A DNA stretch of 64,000 bases, taken from contig NC_041687.1 of assembly GCF_900005765.1 (NCBI RefSeq), forward strand, positions 806,001-870,000, in the 5' to 3' direction. Shown here piece after piece: positions 48,455 through 61,407 of this stretch (position 1 is the stretch's first letter; each line of letters opens with the position of its first letter). The position numbers were made by a program, and so were the translations under genes. Source of the stretch: Plasmodium relictum (taxonomy: Eukaryota; Apicomplexa; Aconoidasida; Haemosporida; Plasmodiidae). The notes under the pieces were generated by a model. The model did not search any database and was not told the DNA's origin. It saw nothing but the letters and a program-made list of their open reading frames with translations.

Positions 48455-51279
48455 ATGATATTTAAATTATTTATTTTTAATTTTTTCTTTGGTTTGTTTT
48501 TTTGCCATACAAAAGTTAAATATTCTTATCCTCAACATGAAATTTTAAAAATTGATTCAGAAAATATTCAAAATATTTTCGAAACAAATGATTATTGGCT
48601 TATAAAATTGTAAAAGAAATATAAATATATGTCTTAAAATTTGTATTTTCCTTTAATTATGTATTTTTCTTTCTTTCTTTTTTTTTTTTAAAATACGATA
48701 AGTTATTCTCCTCATTGTGTACACTGTAAACAAATATGGAATACTATAATAAATTTAAAAATATTAATCCAAAATGATAAAGAAAAAAAAATTTATTTTG
48801 GTGAAGTAAATTCAAAATTTATAAATAGATTAATATTAACAATATAAAAATTACCAACTAACAAATATATATATATATATATGTATAATTATTCAAAAAA
48901 AACATTTTCCTATTTAGGTAAATTGTGACGATAATTTGGGAAGAACAATCTGCAAAAAATATGATGTTCTAAATATACCTCAACTAAAATTGTAAATTAA
49001 TTAAGAAAATATATTATTTTATTTTTTTTTTTTAAATTATTATCTTATATTATTTTAGGTTTAAAGGAAATGAATTAATATCAACTTATTCAAATTATGC
49101 AAATAATGAAAATTCTATAAAAAGATGGATATATTATGTTACAACGTAAACTAAAAATAAAAAATTAAAAAAAAAAGTTTAATTTTTGTCTAATTTTTTC
49201 TATATAACACTTTTTATTTTTTTTTTATATTATATGAAAATTTTATTATAATTCAATAATTATTTATAATTTTTTTGATATTCTTTAAAAAGACCAATTT
49301 TTTTTGATATATATTCTGAAGAGGAGTTTAATTCTTATAAAACGGAAGATAACATTTTCTTAATTTGTTCTCAAATTTTGAACGTTAAAAAAAAGAAAAT
49401 AAATAAATTCATTTAATAAACATTACAATTTAAAAATTAATAACATATTTTTTAATAAAGATTTCAAAGAAAATATAAAAATTTTGATATTTATCTTTAA
49501 AAAAAAAAAATTTTTTTAGGAAGATTTAATTAGGGCAGCTAAGTTGTACTATGAAGAAAATTATTTTATAAACATTAAAAATCATGTTAAAATAAAAATA
49601 AATATATGAATAATATAAAATAAAGTTATAATCTCTTAAAAGGAAAAACAAAAGTAAATTATTTTTCATTATTAGGAAATATGTGAAAAATTAAATATCA
49701 AGTCGAATCAATTATACGTTAAAGGCTTATACAAGCATAGCACATACAACCTAGATCAAGTGGTAATCATTCATTTTACTCTTAAAAAAAAACAAAAAAG
49801 AAACATAAATAAATATATAAAAGAAATATGTTTACTAATCAAATTTTAATAGATACATTAGAAAAAAATTATTATTTGTTATGAGTACTTATTTATTTTA
49901 TTTTTTTTTTTTTTAAACCACTTACAGGATTTTAAATCATTAAAATCTTTCATAAATAAAAATAGATTTCCTTTAGTAAATAAAATTGACCATCACAATT
50001 TTTTTAATTTAAGAAGTAGTGGTTAATATATATATATTGAACAAAGAAAAACACACAGAATAAAATCTGTCATATAACAATAAATTAATAATGCTATTAT
50101 TATTTTTTTTCATTTACTTATTTTTTTCATATTTTCAAGGAAATAATTTAATATTACTATTACTTGATTTAAAAAAAAGTCATAATGTATTTATTTCAGT
50201 ATTCACTAAATATGCTGAAAAGTAAAAAAAAAAAAAATTTAATTTTATATTTATACATTTTTCTTATATACAAATAATAAATGTTTTTTAATTATATGAA
50301 TGATATGCACATATGGGTGAATATAAATGATATAAAAAAAAAATTAGATTAAAAATTTAAATTTATAAATTTAATTTGTTATTTTCCATTTTTTATAGAT
50401 ACAAAAGTTTCAATGATTTAATTTTTGGATTTATTGATGGAAATTATTATAAAGAGGTAAAAAATTAAAAAAATTATTTAAATTATATATAAAAAATAAT
50501 TTACATATATAATTGTCTATTTAAAAATATACAAAAATAAAATTATTTAAAATAGAATTTAGAACTATATGGAATTGACTCAAGAAATTATCCTCAAATT
50601 ATCGTATTTAGCAAAAATCCTCGTGTAAATAAATTTTATATTAAGATTTTATTTCTTTTTAAAGATTATTTATGTTTAATTTTTTTAAAATTTTTATAAT
50701 AGGAATATTATTTTGAAGACGATTTTGATCTAGATCATGTAGATAAAATTATAGGTTAGAACAAGAGAATATTCTAATATAAAAATAAATAATAAAAAAA
50801 AAAACAAATTTTTTTTTTTTCATTGGTTTGCATTTTTCTCTTTCTCTTTTTGCACAGATAATATCTTGAACAATAAAATTAATTCAAAAGTTGAAGAATT
50901 TACTAAAACAAAAATGTGATTATATATTCATAAATTAATTTACATATATAGAAATTTATTTTAACCTGAATATACTTTTTTTTTCCCCTCCCTTTTTATA
51001 GATTATTATCAAGATTCAAAAAACACATGAATCATATTTTGGAAAAAGCATTTAGAACAGATTATATTTCATTCTTTGGCTTTTTATGTTCAGTTATTTT
51101 AGTAATATATTTTAACAAAAAAAAAAATTTTTTAAATAAAAAAAATACAATAAAATGTTAACTTGTTTTATTATTTTTTTTTTCCTTAACAGATAATATT
51201 TACTGCTATTTTAGTGATACATACAATTTATAAATTTATAAATAAATCAGGTCCTTATTCAAAAGAAAAAAGTAAATAG
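48455..51279 (+). CDS. protein disulfide isomerase-like ER membrane protein, 15 exons
   Basis: Exons: 48455-48609, 48703-48805, 48918-48991, 49059-49145, 49293-49383, 49520-49585, 49676-49762, 49928-50021, 50140-50221, 50399-50456, 50556-50624, 50703-50754, 50858-50915, 51002-51101, 51193-51279; 420 residues. A signal peptide (about residues 1-17) is followed by a thioredoxin domain with WLIKFYSPHCVHCKQIW, active cysteines 57 and 60 (CVHC), and the cis-Pro element NIPQLK. The middle is divergent, with a second thioredoxin-like fold suggested by LLLLDLKKSHNVFI and YPQIIVFSKNPR. A C-terminal transmembrane helix lies at about residues 375-400, with a short basic cytosolic tail (YSKEKSK). The topology resembles TMX-type PDIs: single-pass, active site in the ER lumen. 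All phases agree. Confidence 0.9.
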
Positions 51280-52657
51280 GAAAATTACTTGTAAGTTAAT
51301 TTGAAGAATATTTCTATAAAATATATTATTTCAAAAACAAAAAAAAAATTATAATTTCCGAAAATTATATTTTTTTTTTTTTTTTAATTTAAAATACAAT
51401 AACATTGAATTTAGTACAACCAATTTTTTTTATTTTTCTTTTATGTAATAAAAAAATTGATTTATGTTTAAGCTTATATTACTTAAATTTTTGTTTTTTT
51501 CCCTTATATGTATAGAATATTTAATCATTCTACTAAATTTCAACATGTATTTCAATTTTTTAAATATTTTTTTTAAAACAAGACATTGAATTATAATGAA
51601 AATAAATCAAAAATATTAAGTTCTGAAATACTTTCCTTTTTAGACTTACACATTTTTGTTACATTTAAATATTTATAATTTGAAAAATAGAGAAAAAATA
51701 TATTGATATTTTAAATATAAATTAAAAAAAAAAAGAATAAAAATATATTTAATACTTTTTATAAAATTGTGATGTTACACTAATGGTAAAAATCCTAAAA
51801 TATTAAAAAGATGAAAAATTTTAAGACTTCTTATAAATTATATAAAATGAAATCTATAATAAATGAAAAGTTAAAGCTATTTTAATAAATCGTATTATTT
51901 AAAATTTAATTATTTTTAATTTTATATTTTAAATATTTGTTTAAAGATATCCAAAAAAAGCGAAATTATCAATTCGATATTTTTAAAAAGAAAAAATGTA
52001 TATATAATTATATATATATATATATAAATATTACTTGATACACATATGCATTTTTACGTTTAGATAAATTTTTCGCATGCATTAAAAAAAAAAAAAAAAA
52101 AATATAAATTAAAAATAAAATAACAAAAAACATTTTTTATATGTAAGAAAATACTAATAGAAGTAAGATTAGAAAATACATTATATTTTATATAAATTAT
52201 AGTTTAATTTTTTTTTAAATTAAGAGATTAAATAAAGTATTTTTAGTTTTTATATGAAACTAAAAAAAGGAAAAAATAAGTTTATGTATTCTTGAATATA
52301 TACTATAATTTGTGTTACTTATAAACAAATAAAAAAAAATATAATAATTTGATATGCATTATTATTTAGTAATTCTGGCATTTTAATTTATTTTTATATT
52401 ATATATTATATATTATTTTTATTATTACTATTATAATTTTTTTTTTTAACACTTACATAAGTTTCCATTCATAGTTGTTATTTAATATGTGCAAATTTTT
52501 TTCATTTCTATTAAATTTGAAATAAAAAAAAAATTCATAAAATTATTAATAGATATTTTTTTTAGAGAAATATTCATAAATTTTTTTTTCTTTTTTTATA
52601 AATAAAACGAAAATATTAGTTTTTATATAAATATTTTTATTTTCCATATATGTAAAA
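51280..52657. other. intergenic
   Basis: About 1.4 kb between two plus-strand genes; should hold the CRAL-TRIO promoter. A/T runs only. Confidence 0.55.
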
Positions 52658-54446
52658 ATGATGGATGATCATTCTGTTTCTGAATATATATCAAAGGACG
52701 TTTTAGCCTATGAGCCAACGGAAGAAGAAATTAAATTTGTAAAAATATAAAAATAAAATTAGAAAAATTGTTATTATAAATATATCTTTTTAAAAATGTT
52801 ATTTTTTTTTTTTTTTATTCCTAGTATCATAAAAATAATCTTAAAAGTATAAGATATATTTTTTGCGGAAAAGAGCTAGATGATTTTGAAAAACAAAAAA
52901 TAAAAGAATTAAAAGATTATGTTGATAATTTAAAATTAAAAGAAAGAGAAAAAGATAAAGAAGGAAATTCTAAAAAAACGACATTAGAAACTTACGAATC
53001 CCTTTTTAAAGATACCATATTTTTTGATGATAATTATGTTCTTAGATTTTTACAAGGGTTAAAAAAAAAAAAAATTAAAAATACACATGAATACAATATA
53101 TATATAATCAATAATTATTTACGTATATACTCGTTTTCTTTTTCCTTTCTTACATATATAGAAATGAATTTATTTATGAAAAATGCTATAATGATATGTT
53201 AAGACACTTGAAATGGAGACAAGAAAATCTTCCAATACAATTAGGAGAAATTAAGGAGTTTTTAGTAATGAAAAATAAAATAAAATGAAATAAACAAATA
53301 CATAGACTATATTTTCTTTAAATACAAATTTATTGTATTTTTTTTTTTAGAATAAAGGATATTGCTATATTCATGGGAGAGATAAACAGATGCATCCAAT
53401 TATAATTATAAATTGCAAAAATATAATATCAGCAAATACAGTAAATATATACAAAAAAATAATATTTATATTTTTATGTTATTTTTTAATTTTCTTTTTT
53501 TCTCTTTGTATTTTATATATATGCATCATTTTCATTTACTTGCATATATATATTTTATTTTACTTCATTTTAGAAAGACGTTTTAAGTGTCCTATATTAC
53601 TGGCTAGGTAATTTTAATACATACTTTTATATATATATATATATATCATAAATTTCGTAAGCTCTTATTCATATATATTTTAAAAAAAATTTTTTTTTTT
53701 TAGAATTTTGTATATCAAAATTATTAATTGAAGGTAAAATTGAGCAATGGAGAGTTATAATTGATTTAACTTCTTGTAGTGTTTTAAATATTCCTATATC
53801 TGCTTTAAAAGATATTTCTAGAAATTTAAGTGTATAAATAAAATAAGAAAATAAATGAATCTATTATATAAAAATAAGATAAAAAAGAAAAATATATATT
53901 AATTTTTTTTAGTGTAATTATAGATCTAGGTTGTCAAAAATGTTAGTTCTAAGTGCCCCATTAGTTGTTACCGGGATTTGGCACATGCTTAAATCAATTA
54001 TTCCTGTAATTCAAAAATTTTAAACTTTCTAATTTTGAATTTTATTTCATTAATTTTTTAATTTTTTTTTTTTTTTTGAAAATTTTACATTTTTAATTTA
54101 TAGGTTGTTACACAACAAAAAATAACTATAACGTCTTCGGAGATAGAAGTATGATAATAAAAAATATTTTTTATATAAAAAGAAAATTTTCTCATTTTTT
54201 TTATATTTTTTCTTTTTTCAGAAAAAATTGTTAGATCAAGTTCACTTAAATCAATTGGAAAGTAACATGAAATTTTTTTTTTTCTCTATAACTTAAAATT
54301 AAAACATAATGAATATATATTATTATTTCAATTATTAAATGAGTTATATAATTATTATTTTATCTTATTTTTTTTTTATATTCTTAGAAAAATTTGGAGG
54401 AACGTGTAATAATGTAACTAAATTTGATGAGCCTATTTTGCCTTAA
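52658..54446 (+). CDS. CRAL-TRIO (Sec14-like) domain protein, ten exons
   Basis: Exons: 52658-52738, 52825-53057, 53162-53264, 53351-53440, 53574-53607, 53704-53831, 53913-54005, 54104-54148, 54222-54261, 54388-54446; 301 residues. The N-terminal helical part ends DDNYVLRFLQGNEF, the CRAL-TRIO-N signature, followed by LRHLKWRQENLP. The lipid-binding domain includes GYCYIHGRDKQMHPIIII, EQWRVIIDLTSCSV, SKMLVLSAPLVVTGIWHMLKSIIP and the final LEKKFGGTCNN, matching the 'LP.EYGG' end. Sec14-like proteins bind phosphatidylinositol, phosphatidylcholine or other hydrophobic ligands and feed lipid signalling and transfer. No signal peptide or membrane segment, so it is probably cytosolic. A second in-frame Met follows the first directly; either may start. 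Confidence 0.9.
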
Positions 54447-54836
54447 ATTTGATATATAAATATATATATATAATTCAAAATATCTTTATTTTTATCATGT
54501 TATTTTTAATGATTTTATTTATTATATGAGATTTATATTTTATATGCTTCTTTTTTTTTTTTTCATTAAATAATTATACGAATTTATATAGATCATTATT
54601 TTATTTAATTTTTTCTTTCTTTTTTTTGTTTTATACTCTATATTTTTTTTTTAAGTTTAAATTTATACATAATTTTTTTTTTTAATTTTTTATCAAACAA
54701 AAATTTATTTAATTACAATTTATATATATATTTATTCAAAATTTTCATAAAGATAATTATATTTTAATAAAAAAAAAAAGAAATAAAAATAAAAAAAAAT
54801 TTCTTCAAAAATAAGGTATGTCTTATTCAAAATTTT

Positions 54837-56777
54837 TTACAAATCTTGATCAAATATTATATGATAAAAAATTCTTTTAAGGAAAATAAAAAAAATAGCA
54901 AAAAATGCATAAGAAAAGAAAAAAAATATGTGTAAAATGAAATAACATATTTTTTTTTTATCTTTAAACAACACATTAAATTTTTTTTTTTTTAAAAATG
55001 TTTTTATTGTGTATGTTAATTTATTTTCTTCATTTTGAAAAAAATCTTTAAATTTATGTATTGCCTCTGAAATGTAAATATTTATTTATTTATTTTTTTT
55101 TTTTTTTGTATTATAAATTAAAAAAATAGAAAAAAAAAAACAATAAATAATTGTTAAATCATTTTAATTTTATTTTATTAAAGAACAAAAGTAATCTAAA
55201 TAGTAAAAGTATTTAAAGTTAAAAAAAACTAAAAATAAAATTAAATAAGTTGTTAAAATTATTATTTTAATTTTATTAGTACTATTTTTTTTTTTTTTTT
55301 TTCAAATACAATTTGATAAAAAATTCATAAAATATTTTTAAAACTCATTAGAAATGATTTAATAATTCAAAATTTTACAATTTTTAAGATTACTTATTTG
55401 TATGTATAGAAACTTTTTTTTTTATGTTGTATTACATTTTAAATAATATTTAAAAATATAAAAGATGTAAAAATAATATATATTTATTACCTATCCACCC
55501 AACTTTTGTAAGTATCTTATTTTTCTTATGTTTGACAGTCTCATTTATTTCACTTATTTTAACATCGACATCTTTGTCTTCTTCTAAATTTGAATAAAAT
55601 ATTTTAACATATTGCTATTTTTTATTTTTATATATATTACAACTAGATTCATAATTTTTTTTTCTATATTCATTTTACCTTTACCTAAATTTCCATCTTT
55701 AATTTTAACAATGTTTTGTTCTGAATTTAAAGATTCTTCTAAATTATTTTGCTTAATTCCTGATTTATTATTCAATAAATTATATAAAGAAATGTTATAA
55801 GATGATAATTTTTCATAATTATTCATACAAGTAATTTTCAAAATATCTTTATCTTCTTTACCTGTTATAATTTTTGAAGTATTCTCAATATTGTCCTCAT
55901 TATAATTTTCTACTGTATTAATTTTTAAAAAGTCATTTATATTGTCTAAATCAATGTCCTCTATATAATTATCATCAACCTCACTATTTTCTAGTGAACT
56001 TTTTTTTTCATTAGTTATATCTTCATTTTTTGATGCAGAATTATTAATTTTATTAATCTCTTGTTTATTTTTATGTAAACTATAAATATTTCCTATAGAT
56101 ATGCATTCATCAATGATATCCAATGTAGTCAATTGTTTTTCCTCCTTTTTTGTATTTATTACCGTCTTTAGTAATAATTCTAAATCTTCATTATTTTTAT
56201 TATCCAAATATTCATCATCTTTTAAATTTTCGAAAGTTCTCACTATACTACTATCACCACTTCTACAACTCTCCGAAATTGTTTCATCTTCTGATTCTTC
56301 ATTTAAATTTATAATATTTTTAATACTAGTTAAATTATTTTTTATATTATATATACTATTATTTATAATATGTACACTTTTATTAATAACACTGTTACTA
56401 ATATTAGCGTTATCATCGTTTATATTATATAAAGTTTCTTCATTTTTATTAGCATCATTATTTCTTTGTACATTTTTATTTTCTGTATAATTATTATTTA
56501 TTATTATATTTTTATCATTTTTATTGAAATTATAAAGATCATTTCTATTTGTTATCTCATTCACAAAAGTAATATCAGTTACATTATCCTTATTATTAAT
56601 ACATTTTATATTTTCTTCATTCATTTTTTCATAATTTTCCTTTATTAAAGTATTTTTCTTTTCGTTATTTTCTTGTTCATTTTTTCTAAATTCTACTTTT
56701 AATTCTTTTAAGTTATCTTTTTTTTTAATTTTATCTGATAATAAATTTTTAAATGTATTATTTTTATTTTCCATCAA
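54837..56777 (-). CDS. Asn-rich protein of unknown function, at least two exons (3' end uncertain)
   Basis: Exon 1 is 56777-55685 (364 codons plus one base). It is Asn/Lys/Glu/Asp low complexity with a few denser spots (SEDETISESCRSGDSSIVRTF, TLDIIDECISIGNIYSLH). A donor GTAAAG at 55684 joins a second exon, 55583-55491, giving EDKDVDVKISEINETVKHKK and KILTKVGWI. A possible third exon begins at 55066 after a good acceptor (ATTTCAG) and keeps phase: GWIEAIHKFKDFFQNEEN. In that frame the stop is at 54837. Alternatively exon 2 reads on to a stop at 55450. The single-exon reading ending at 55584 would stop inside an AT-rich intron and is less likely. I do not recognise the family. Confidence 0.5.
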
Positions 56778-57525
56778 ACAATCTCTTCATAAAAATATTA
56801 AAAATTAAAAAAAGAAAGGAAAATAAAAAGATTACTAATAATACAATTAAAAAATTAAAGTAAAAATGGAAGTATTCAAATTATTAAAGATGAAAAAAAG
56901 GAAATTTGTAATCCTTTTGTCTAAAAATATTTCATGTATCAAAAAAAAAAAAAAAAAAGAAAAATTATAATAAAGCTAAATTTAACAAAAACAGAAATAT
57001 AAAAAATGTGTTCTTTTTAGGTAAAATATATAGAAATACATTTTTTTTTTTTTTTTTTTTGTTTTCTCTCTTTTCTATTTTATAAGGAGAAATAATAAAA
57101 AAAAAAAATTAATAAAAATATAATAAAAAAGACAAATATGTATTTGTATAAAATATAAATTAATATAAAATTTTTGTGAATATACATTTGAAAAATGAAA
57201 ATGAATATGTTAAATATCATTAATCTTATTAAATTTTATTAGGGTATATAAATATTCATATATGTATATATTAATTTTAAAGGGGCTATTAAATGCATAT
57301 AGCAATTCATATAAAAAGGAAATATATAAAATATATGTAATAGAAAATCACTTAAAAATATAAAAATACTATATATATAAAATAACAAATAAACATAACT
57401 TTTTCTTAATCTTTCTCTTTCTATATATATGTGTATTTATAAAAAAAAAGACAAAAAAAAAAAAAAAAAATAAAAATAAAATAAAATAAAATAAAATAAT
57501 AAATGTAATTGAAATCAAATTAAAA
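56778..57525. other. intergenic
   Basis: 750 bases between two minus-strand genes. Long poly(A)/poly(T) runs, no feature recognised. Confidence 0.55.
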
Positions 57526-60500
57526 TTAAATTTCATTATTCTTATTAGCATCTATAATGGAAAGAATTCTATTATAAGAATTATCTAAAAATGTCAAAAT
57601 TGGGGATGAAGCAAATTTAGGCAAATTCTCGTAAATAGATTTTAAATTTTTATATGTGTGCTCAAAATCATATTTTTCTATAGGAGGGATTGTATATGCA
57701 CTATTGTTTTCATCTTCATTTTCTACAGTACTTTTTTTCTTAATATAATCATCAGAATTTTGATTATTATCACAGTTGACATTTTCGTCATTTTTTACTA
57801 AATCATTTTTAATAATTAATGAATTTTTATCTCCTTTATTTTCATTGTTAATATCATTTTCATTACTTAAATTTTTTTCATTTGATTTTAATTTTTCTTC
57901 ATAAATCATATTAGGTAGATATGTTTCCTCCTCGTCATTTATGTTTTTTTTTTTTAAATTTATGTAATTTTCTCTCAAATATATATTTTCATAAAAATAT
58001 TTTCTTTCATACTCTTTTCTTTTATTTTGTAAACTAATTGGAGCTAAATCAGAAGAATTCATTTGTGCTAAATCACTACAACTTATTGTTCCATTTAGTA
58101 TTTTTTTTCGTAATTCAGAATTATCTTTTCTCAATAAATTACTACAAATAGAAAATAACTTCATTTTCACGTCTAATTTATTTTTATAAATCTGTATAAC
58201 TTTTTCTACTATATTTTTACTAAGAGTTTTTGTATTCACATTCATATTTTCTTCATCCAAACATTGTTTTATTTTATCAATTACTTTGGTATACTTTGTT
58301 ATATTTCCTTCTTCTTCTTCATTGCAATCACCCTCTTTTTCTTCTATTTCGTCTTCATATGTTTGATATTCTTCTTTTTTTTCATTATTTAATTTTTCAC
58401 AAATATTATTGCTATTTTCTTCAGTTATATTTTTTTCCTTTACAGATAATTTTTTCATTTTTATATTTTCTTTTTTTTTTGATTTTCCTTTTTTTTTTTT
58501 TCTTCTTTTTTTTCTATTGGAAGTATATTCATCATCATAGAAAACCGAGTCATCACTATAAATTTCTTCATTTAATATTTGATTTTCTTCAATAATATCT
58601 TCATCAGTATAATCCTTCATGCTTTCATTAAATGAATATTCTTCACTTTCGTTAGATATGCAGCATTCATTAAATAATTCATCTTCCTCATTTTTTTTTT
58701 TTCTCTTTTTTTCTTTGATTCTTTTGTTATCTCTTTTTCCCAAATTTTTATCAAAGTATTCATCTTCTTTTTTTATTTTATTGTTTAAAAGTTCTGTATT
58801 ATTATTTTCAATGTACTCAATATTTTTTTTGAGTTCAATCTCATTTATTATATTTTTTTTATTTGTTTTTTCATTATCACTGGTAATTTGTGTACTATTA
58901 TAATTTTTTTCTTCATAGTTTTCCTTTTTGCATTTTTCTTCATTATTTTCTGTACATCTTTTATTATCATCTTTAGAATTATATTTTTTAATTTCTTTAT
59001 TTTTATTAATTTTTTCATTAACAGAATGACCACATATTTTTTCTTTTTCTTTTTTATATCTCATTTTTTTTGCATCTTGTTTTGTTTCATTTATAAATAA
59101 AGAATTATTATCATTATTGTTCTTTTCTTCTTTTTTATCTTTTTGAATTTCATTGGAGAAGAAAAGAGAACTTTCATTAGATAATGTATTGCTATTATTA
59201 TTACTATTAATTAATTTTTCTTGACTTTTTTTTCTTTTACTAGATATAGAAGAATAATTATTTTTTTTTTTTTTTGCAAAAGAATAATTTTTTAAATTTT
59301 CATTTAAACGAGGCTTTTTTTTTTTAATTGCTAGTAATACCTTTTCTTTTGTAACATTATATAATGAAAAAAATGGAATATCCAAATTGAAAATGCTTTT
59401 AATATATTCATTATATAATGAAAAATTATGATTAAATAAATTTACTAAATCACAAAAATAATAAAAGTATTCCATATACTCATTCACGTTAAATATATTA
59501 TTATTAACACAATTTGAGCATATAAAATATATATCTGTTTGTTTAACTTTTTGTCTTTTTATTTTTATATCATACATTTTTTTATATCTTTGTAAAAACA
59601 TATACATTTTATTTGATGAAGTACTGCTATTCAAAGAGTTAAATATTATATGAGAAAAAATTATGTTAATATCATAATATATTCTACAATTAAAACAATA
59701 AAAATAAAGAAATTCAAAATTCTTGTAACTTAATACATAATCATTACTTTCTTGATAATATATATTATTTTTATCCTTTATTTTATCGTATAAATTAGTA
59801 TTTATAAAAAAATTTAAATCTTCATTATTTTTTCTATTTATAATAACACAATTTTTTTTTACACAAGGTACTATCTTAGTATTTTTACATAAAAAATGTT
59901 CATAATAAAATATCCTAAAAGAACAATTTTCCTTCTTTCTTCTCTTATGTCCTTCATTTATTTCATTTAATACAATTTCTTCATCATATATGCACATGTT
60001 ATTGTTATTTGTATTTGTTGCATTATCTGATATATTATTATTATTATTGTTATTATCATTTTGCTTATTTTCTATTTCTTTATCGCTTATTATTTTTCCT
60101 TCATCTAAGTCTTTTTCTTCTGATTTGACATTTATATCATTGCATTTATAATTATTTCTACTATTAGCAGAATTATTATATTCATTTATATCTTTTAATT
60201 CTTTTTCATCTTCATTTAAATTTTCTAGTTCTTTCTTATTTGCTTCATCTTTATAGTTTAATAAGGGTGCATTATTAATAGAGTCATAAACAATATTATG
60301 TTTTAAATTTTTTTGAAAATTATCAATTTTTAATTTTTTTTTATGTTCACAACATAAAGGAAAATCATTAAACAAATATAAAAATTCATAAAAATTATAT
60401 ACTTCAATTTTATTTATAATACTTTCTATGCTATTTTTATCAAAATAACCTAAACACGGCAAAACACTCCATTTATTTAAATGACTTTCAAAATTGTTAT

Positions 60501-61407
60501 ATAAATATTTATTACAGTCACTATAACTATATATCCATTGGCAAATAATATTTGTATTATCATCATTTTTTACAAATTTGTAAATTTGAGAAATGCAAGT
60601 TTGTTTATTACACCTTTTAATAGAAATAACATCGTATTTTCGAAATTTCCCTAAAATGGATTTAAATTTTTTTTTTTTTTTTTTTATTTTTTCTTTATTT
60701 TCGATATTTTTCTTAATTATCTCCAAATTCTTTAAGTTGTTCATATTATTATTTTGATTGCTTTTATCTGATATATTTGATGATGAAGAAGAAGATGAAG
60801 ACAAATAAGAAGAGCAAGAATCAGAAGAAGAAATAGATGAAGAAGAATAAGAAAGTGAATGTAAATCAGAAGAGCTGTTAAAAGAATTTTTCATATTATT
60901 TTTCTTATCTATTAAATTATTTTTATCAATGTTTGTATCATCAGTATATATATCATTTTTGCAACTTTCATTTTTATCACAGTTCACATCACTTATAATT
61001 TGTTGTTCATTATCTCTGATATCATTATTAATTTGTTGATTATTTTTACAAAAATCTACTTGATTGTTAAGTTTACATTTTTTATTATTATCTAAATTAA
61101 TTTTATAATCAATACTATTTTCTAAACAAAAATTTTCTAAGCATATTATATCTGATATTGATGGATTTTTTTCTGATACATAATACAATGAATTCTTGTT
61201 TAAATAATTATATAATTTACAAATATCATTTAACCTTATATGGTTATTCACTTTTCTTATATCTAATTTTGTTATGTCATAATCAAAAATATTTTTCGCA
61301 TTTATATCTAAAAATTGTATGGGCTCATTGCTATTAAAATTCAAAATATTTTCATTTACATTTTCGTTTTCATTTCCTTTATTGCAAATTGAATTTTTTT
61401 TCTTCAT
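57526..61407 (-). CDS. chromatin/transcription protein with BAH-like and TFIIS central domains
   Basis: Single exon, 1293 residues. At about residues 255-352 a BAH-like domain is suggested by FRKYDVISIKR, QIYKFVKNDDNTNIICQWIYS and FPLCCEHKKK. A Cys-rich zone follows with C-x4-C near 516, CFNC near 572 and CSNC near 629, possibly a degenerate PHD-type zinc module. At about 1055-1135 a TFIIS central (TFIIS_M) domain is well supported: KVIQIYKNKLDVKMKLFSIC, then NLLRKDNSELRKKILNGTISC and DLAQMNSSDLAPISLQNKRKEYE. The rest is Asn/Lys/Glu low complexity. No TFIIS zinc ribbon is seen, so it is not the cleavage factor itself. Proteins with TFIIS_M but no ribbon (Bye1, PHF3, DIDO) dock on RNA polymerase II, and BAH modules bind nucleosomes. 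The role is inferred: chromatin-linked control of transcription. TFIIS_M is sound; BAH is moderate. Confidence 0.7.
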   Translation of the reverse strand: MKKKNSICNKGNENENVNENILNFNSNEPIQFLDINAKNIFDYDITKLDIRKVNNHIRLNDICKLYNYLNKNSLYYVSEKNPSISDIICLENFCLENSIDYKINLDNNKKCKLNNQVDFCKNNQQINNDIRDNEQQIISDVNCDKNESCKNDIYTDDTNIDKNNLIDKKNNMKNSFNSSSDLHSLSYSSSSISSSDSCSSYLSSSSSSSSNISDKSNQNNNMNNLKNLEIIKKNIENKEKIKKKKKKFKSILGKFRKYDVISIKRCNKQTCISQIYKFVKNDDNTNIICQWIYSYSDCNKYLYNNFESHLNKWSVLPCLGYFDKNSIESIINKIEVYNFYEFLYLFNDFPLCCEHKKKLKIDNFQKNLKHNIVYDSINNAPLLNYKDEANKKELENLNEDEKELKDINEYNNSANSRNNYKCNDINVKSEEKDLDEGKIISDKEIENKQNDNNNNNNNISDNATNTNNNNMCIYDEEIVLNEINEGHKRRKKENCSFRIFYYEHFLCKNTKIVPCVKKNCVIINRKNNEDLNFFINTNLYDKIKDKNNIYYQESNDYVLSYKNFEFLYFYCFNCRIYYDINIIFSHIIFNSLNSSTSSNKMYMFLQRYKKMYDIKIKRQKVKQTDIYFICSNCVNNNIFNVNEYMEYFYYFCDLVNLFNHNFSLYNEYIKSIFNLDIPFFSLYNVTKEKVLLAIKKKKPRLNENLKNYSFAKKKKNNYSSISSKRKKSQEKLINSNNNSNTLSNESSLFFSNEIQKDKKEEKNNNDNNSLFINETKQDAKKMRYKKEKEKICGHSVNEKINKNKEIKKYNSKDDNKRCTENNEEKCKKENYEEKNYNSTQITSDNEKTNKKNIINEIELKKNIEYIENNNTELLNNKIKKEDEYFDKNLGKRDNKRIKEKKRKKKNEEDELFNECCISNESEEYSFNESMKDYTDEDIIEENQILNEEIYSDDSVFYDDEYTSNRKKRRKKKKGKSKKKENIKMKKLSVKEKNITEENSNNICEKLNNEKKEEYQTYEDEIEEKEGDCNEEEEGNITKYTKVIDKIKQCLDEENMNVNTKTLSKNIVEKVIQIYKNKLDVKMKLFSICSNLLRKDNSELRKKILNGTISCSDLAQMNSSDLAPISLQNKRKEYERKYFYENIYLRENYINLKKKNINDEEETYLPNMIYEEKLKSNEKNLSNENDINNENKGDKNSLIIKNDLVKNDENVNCDNNQNSDDYIKKKSTVENEDENNSAYTIPPIEKYDFEHTYKNLKSIYENLPKFASSPILTFLDNSYNRILSIIDANKNNEI

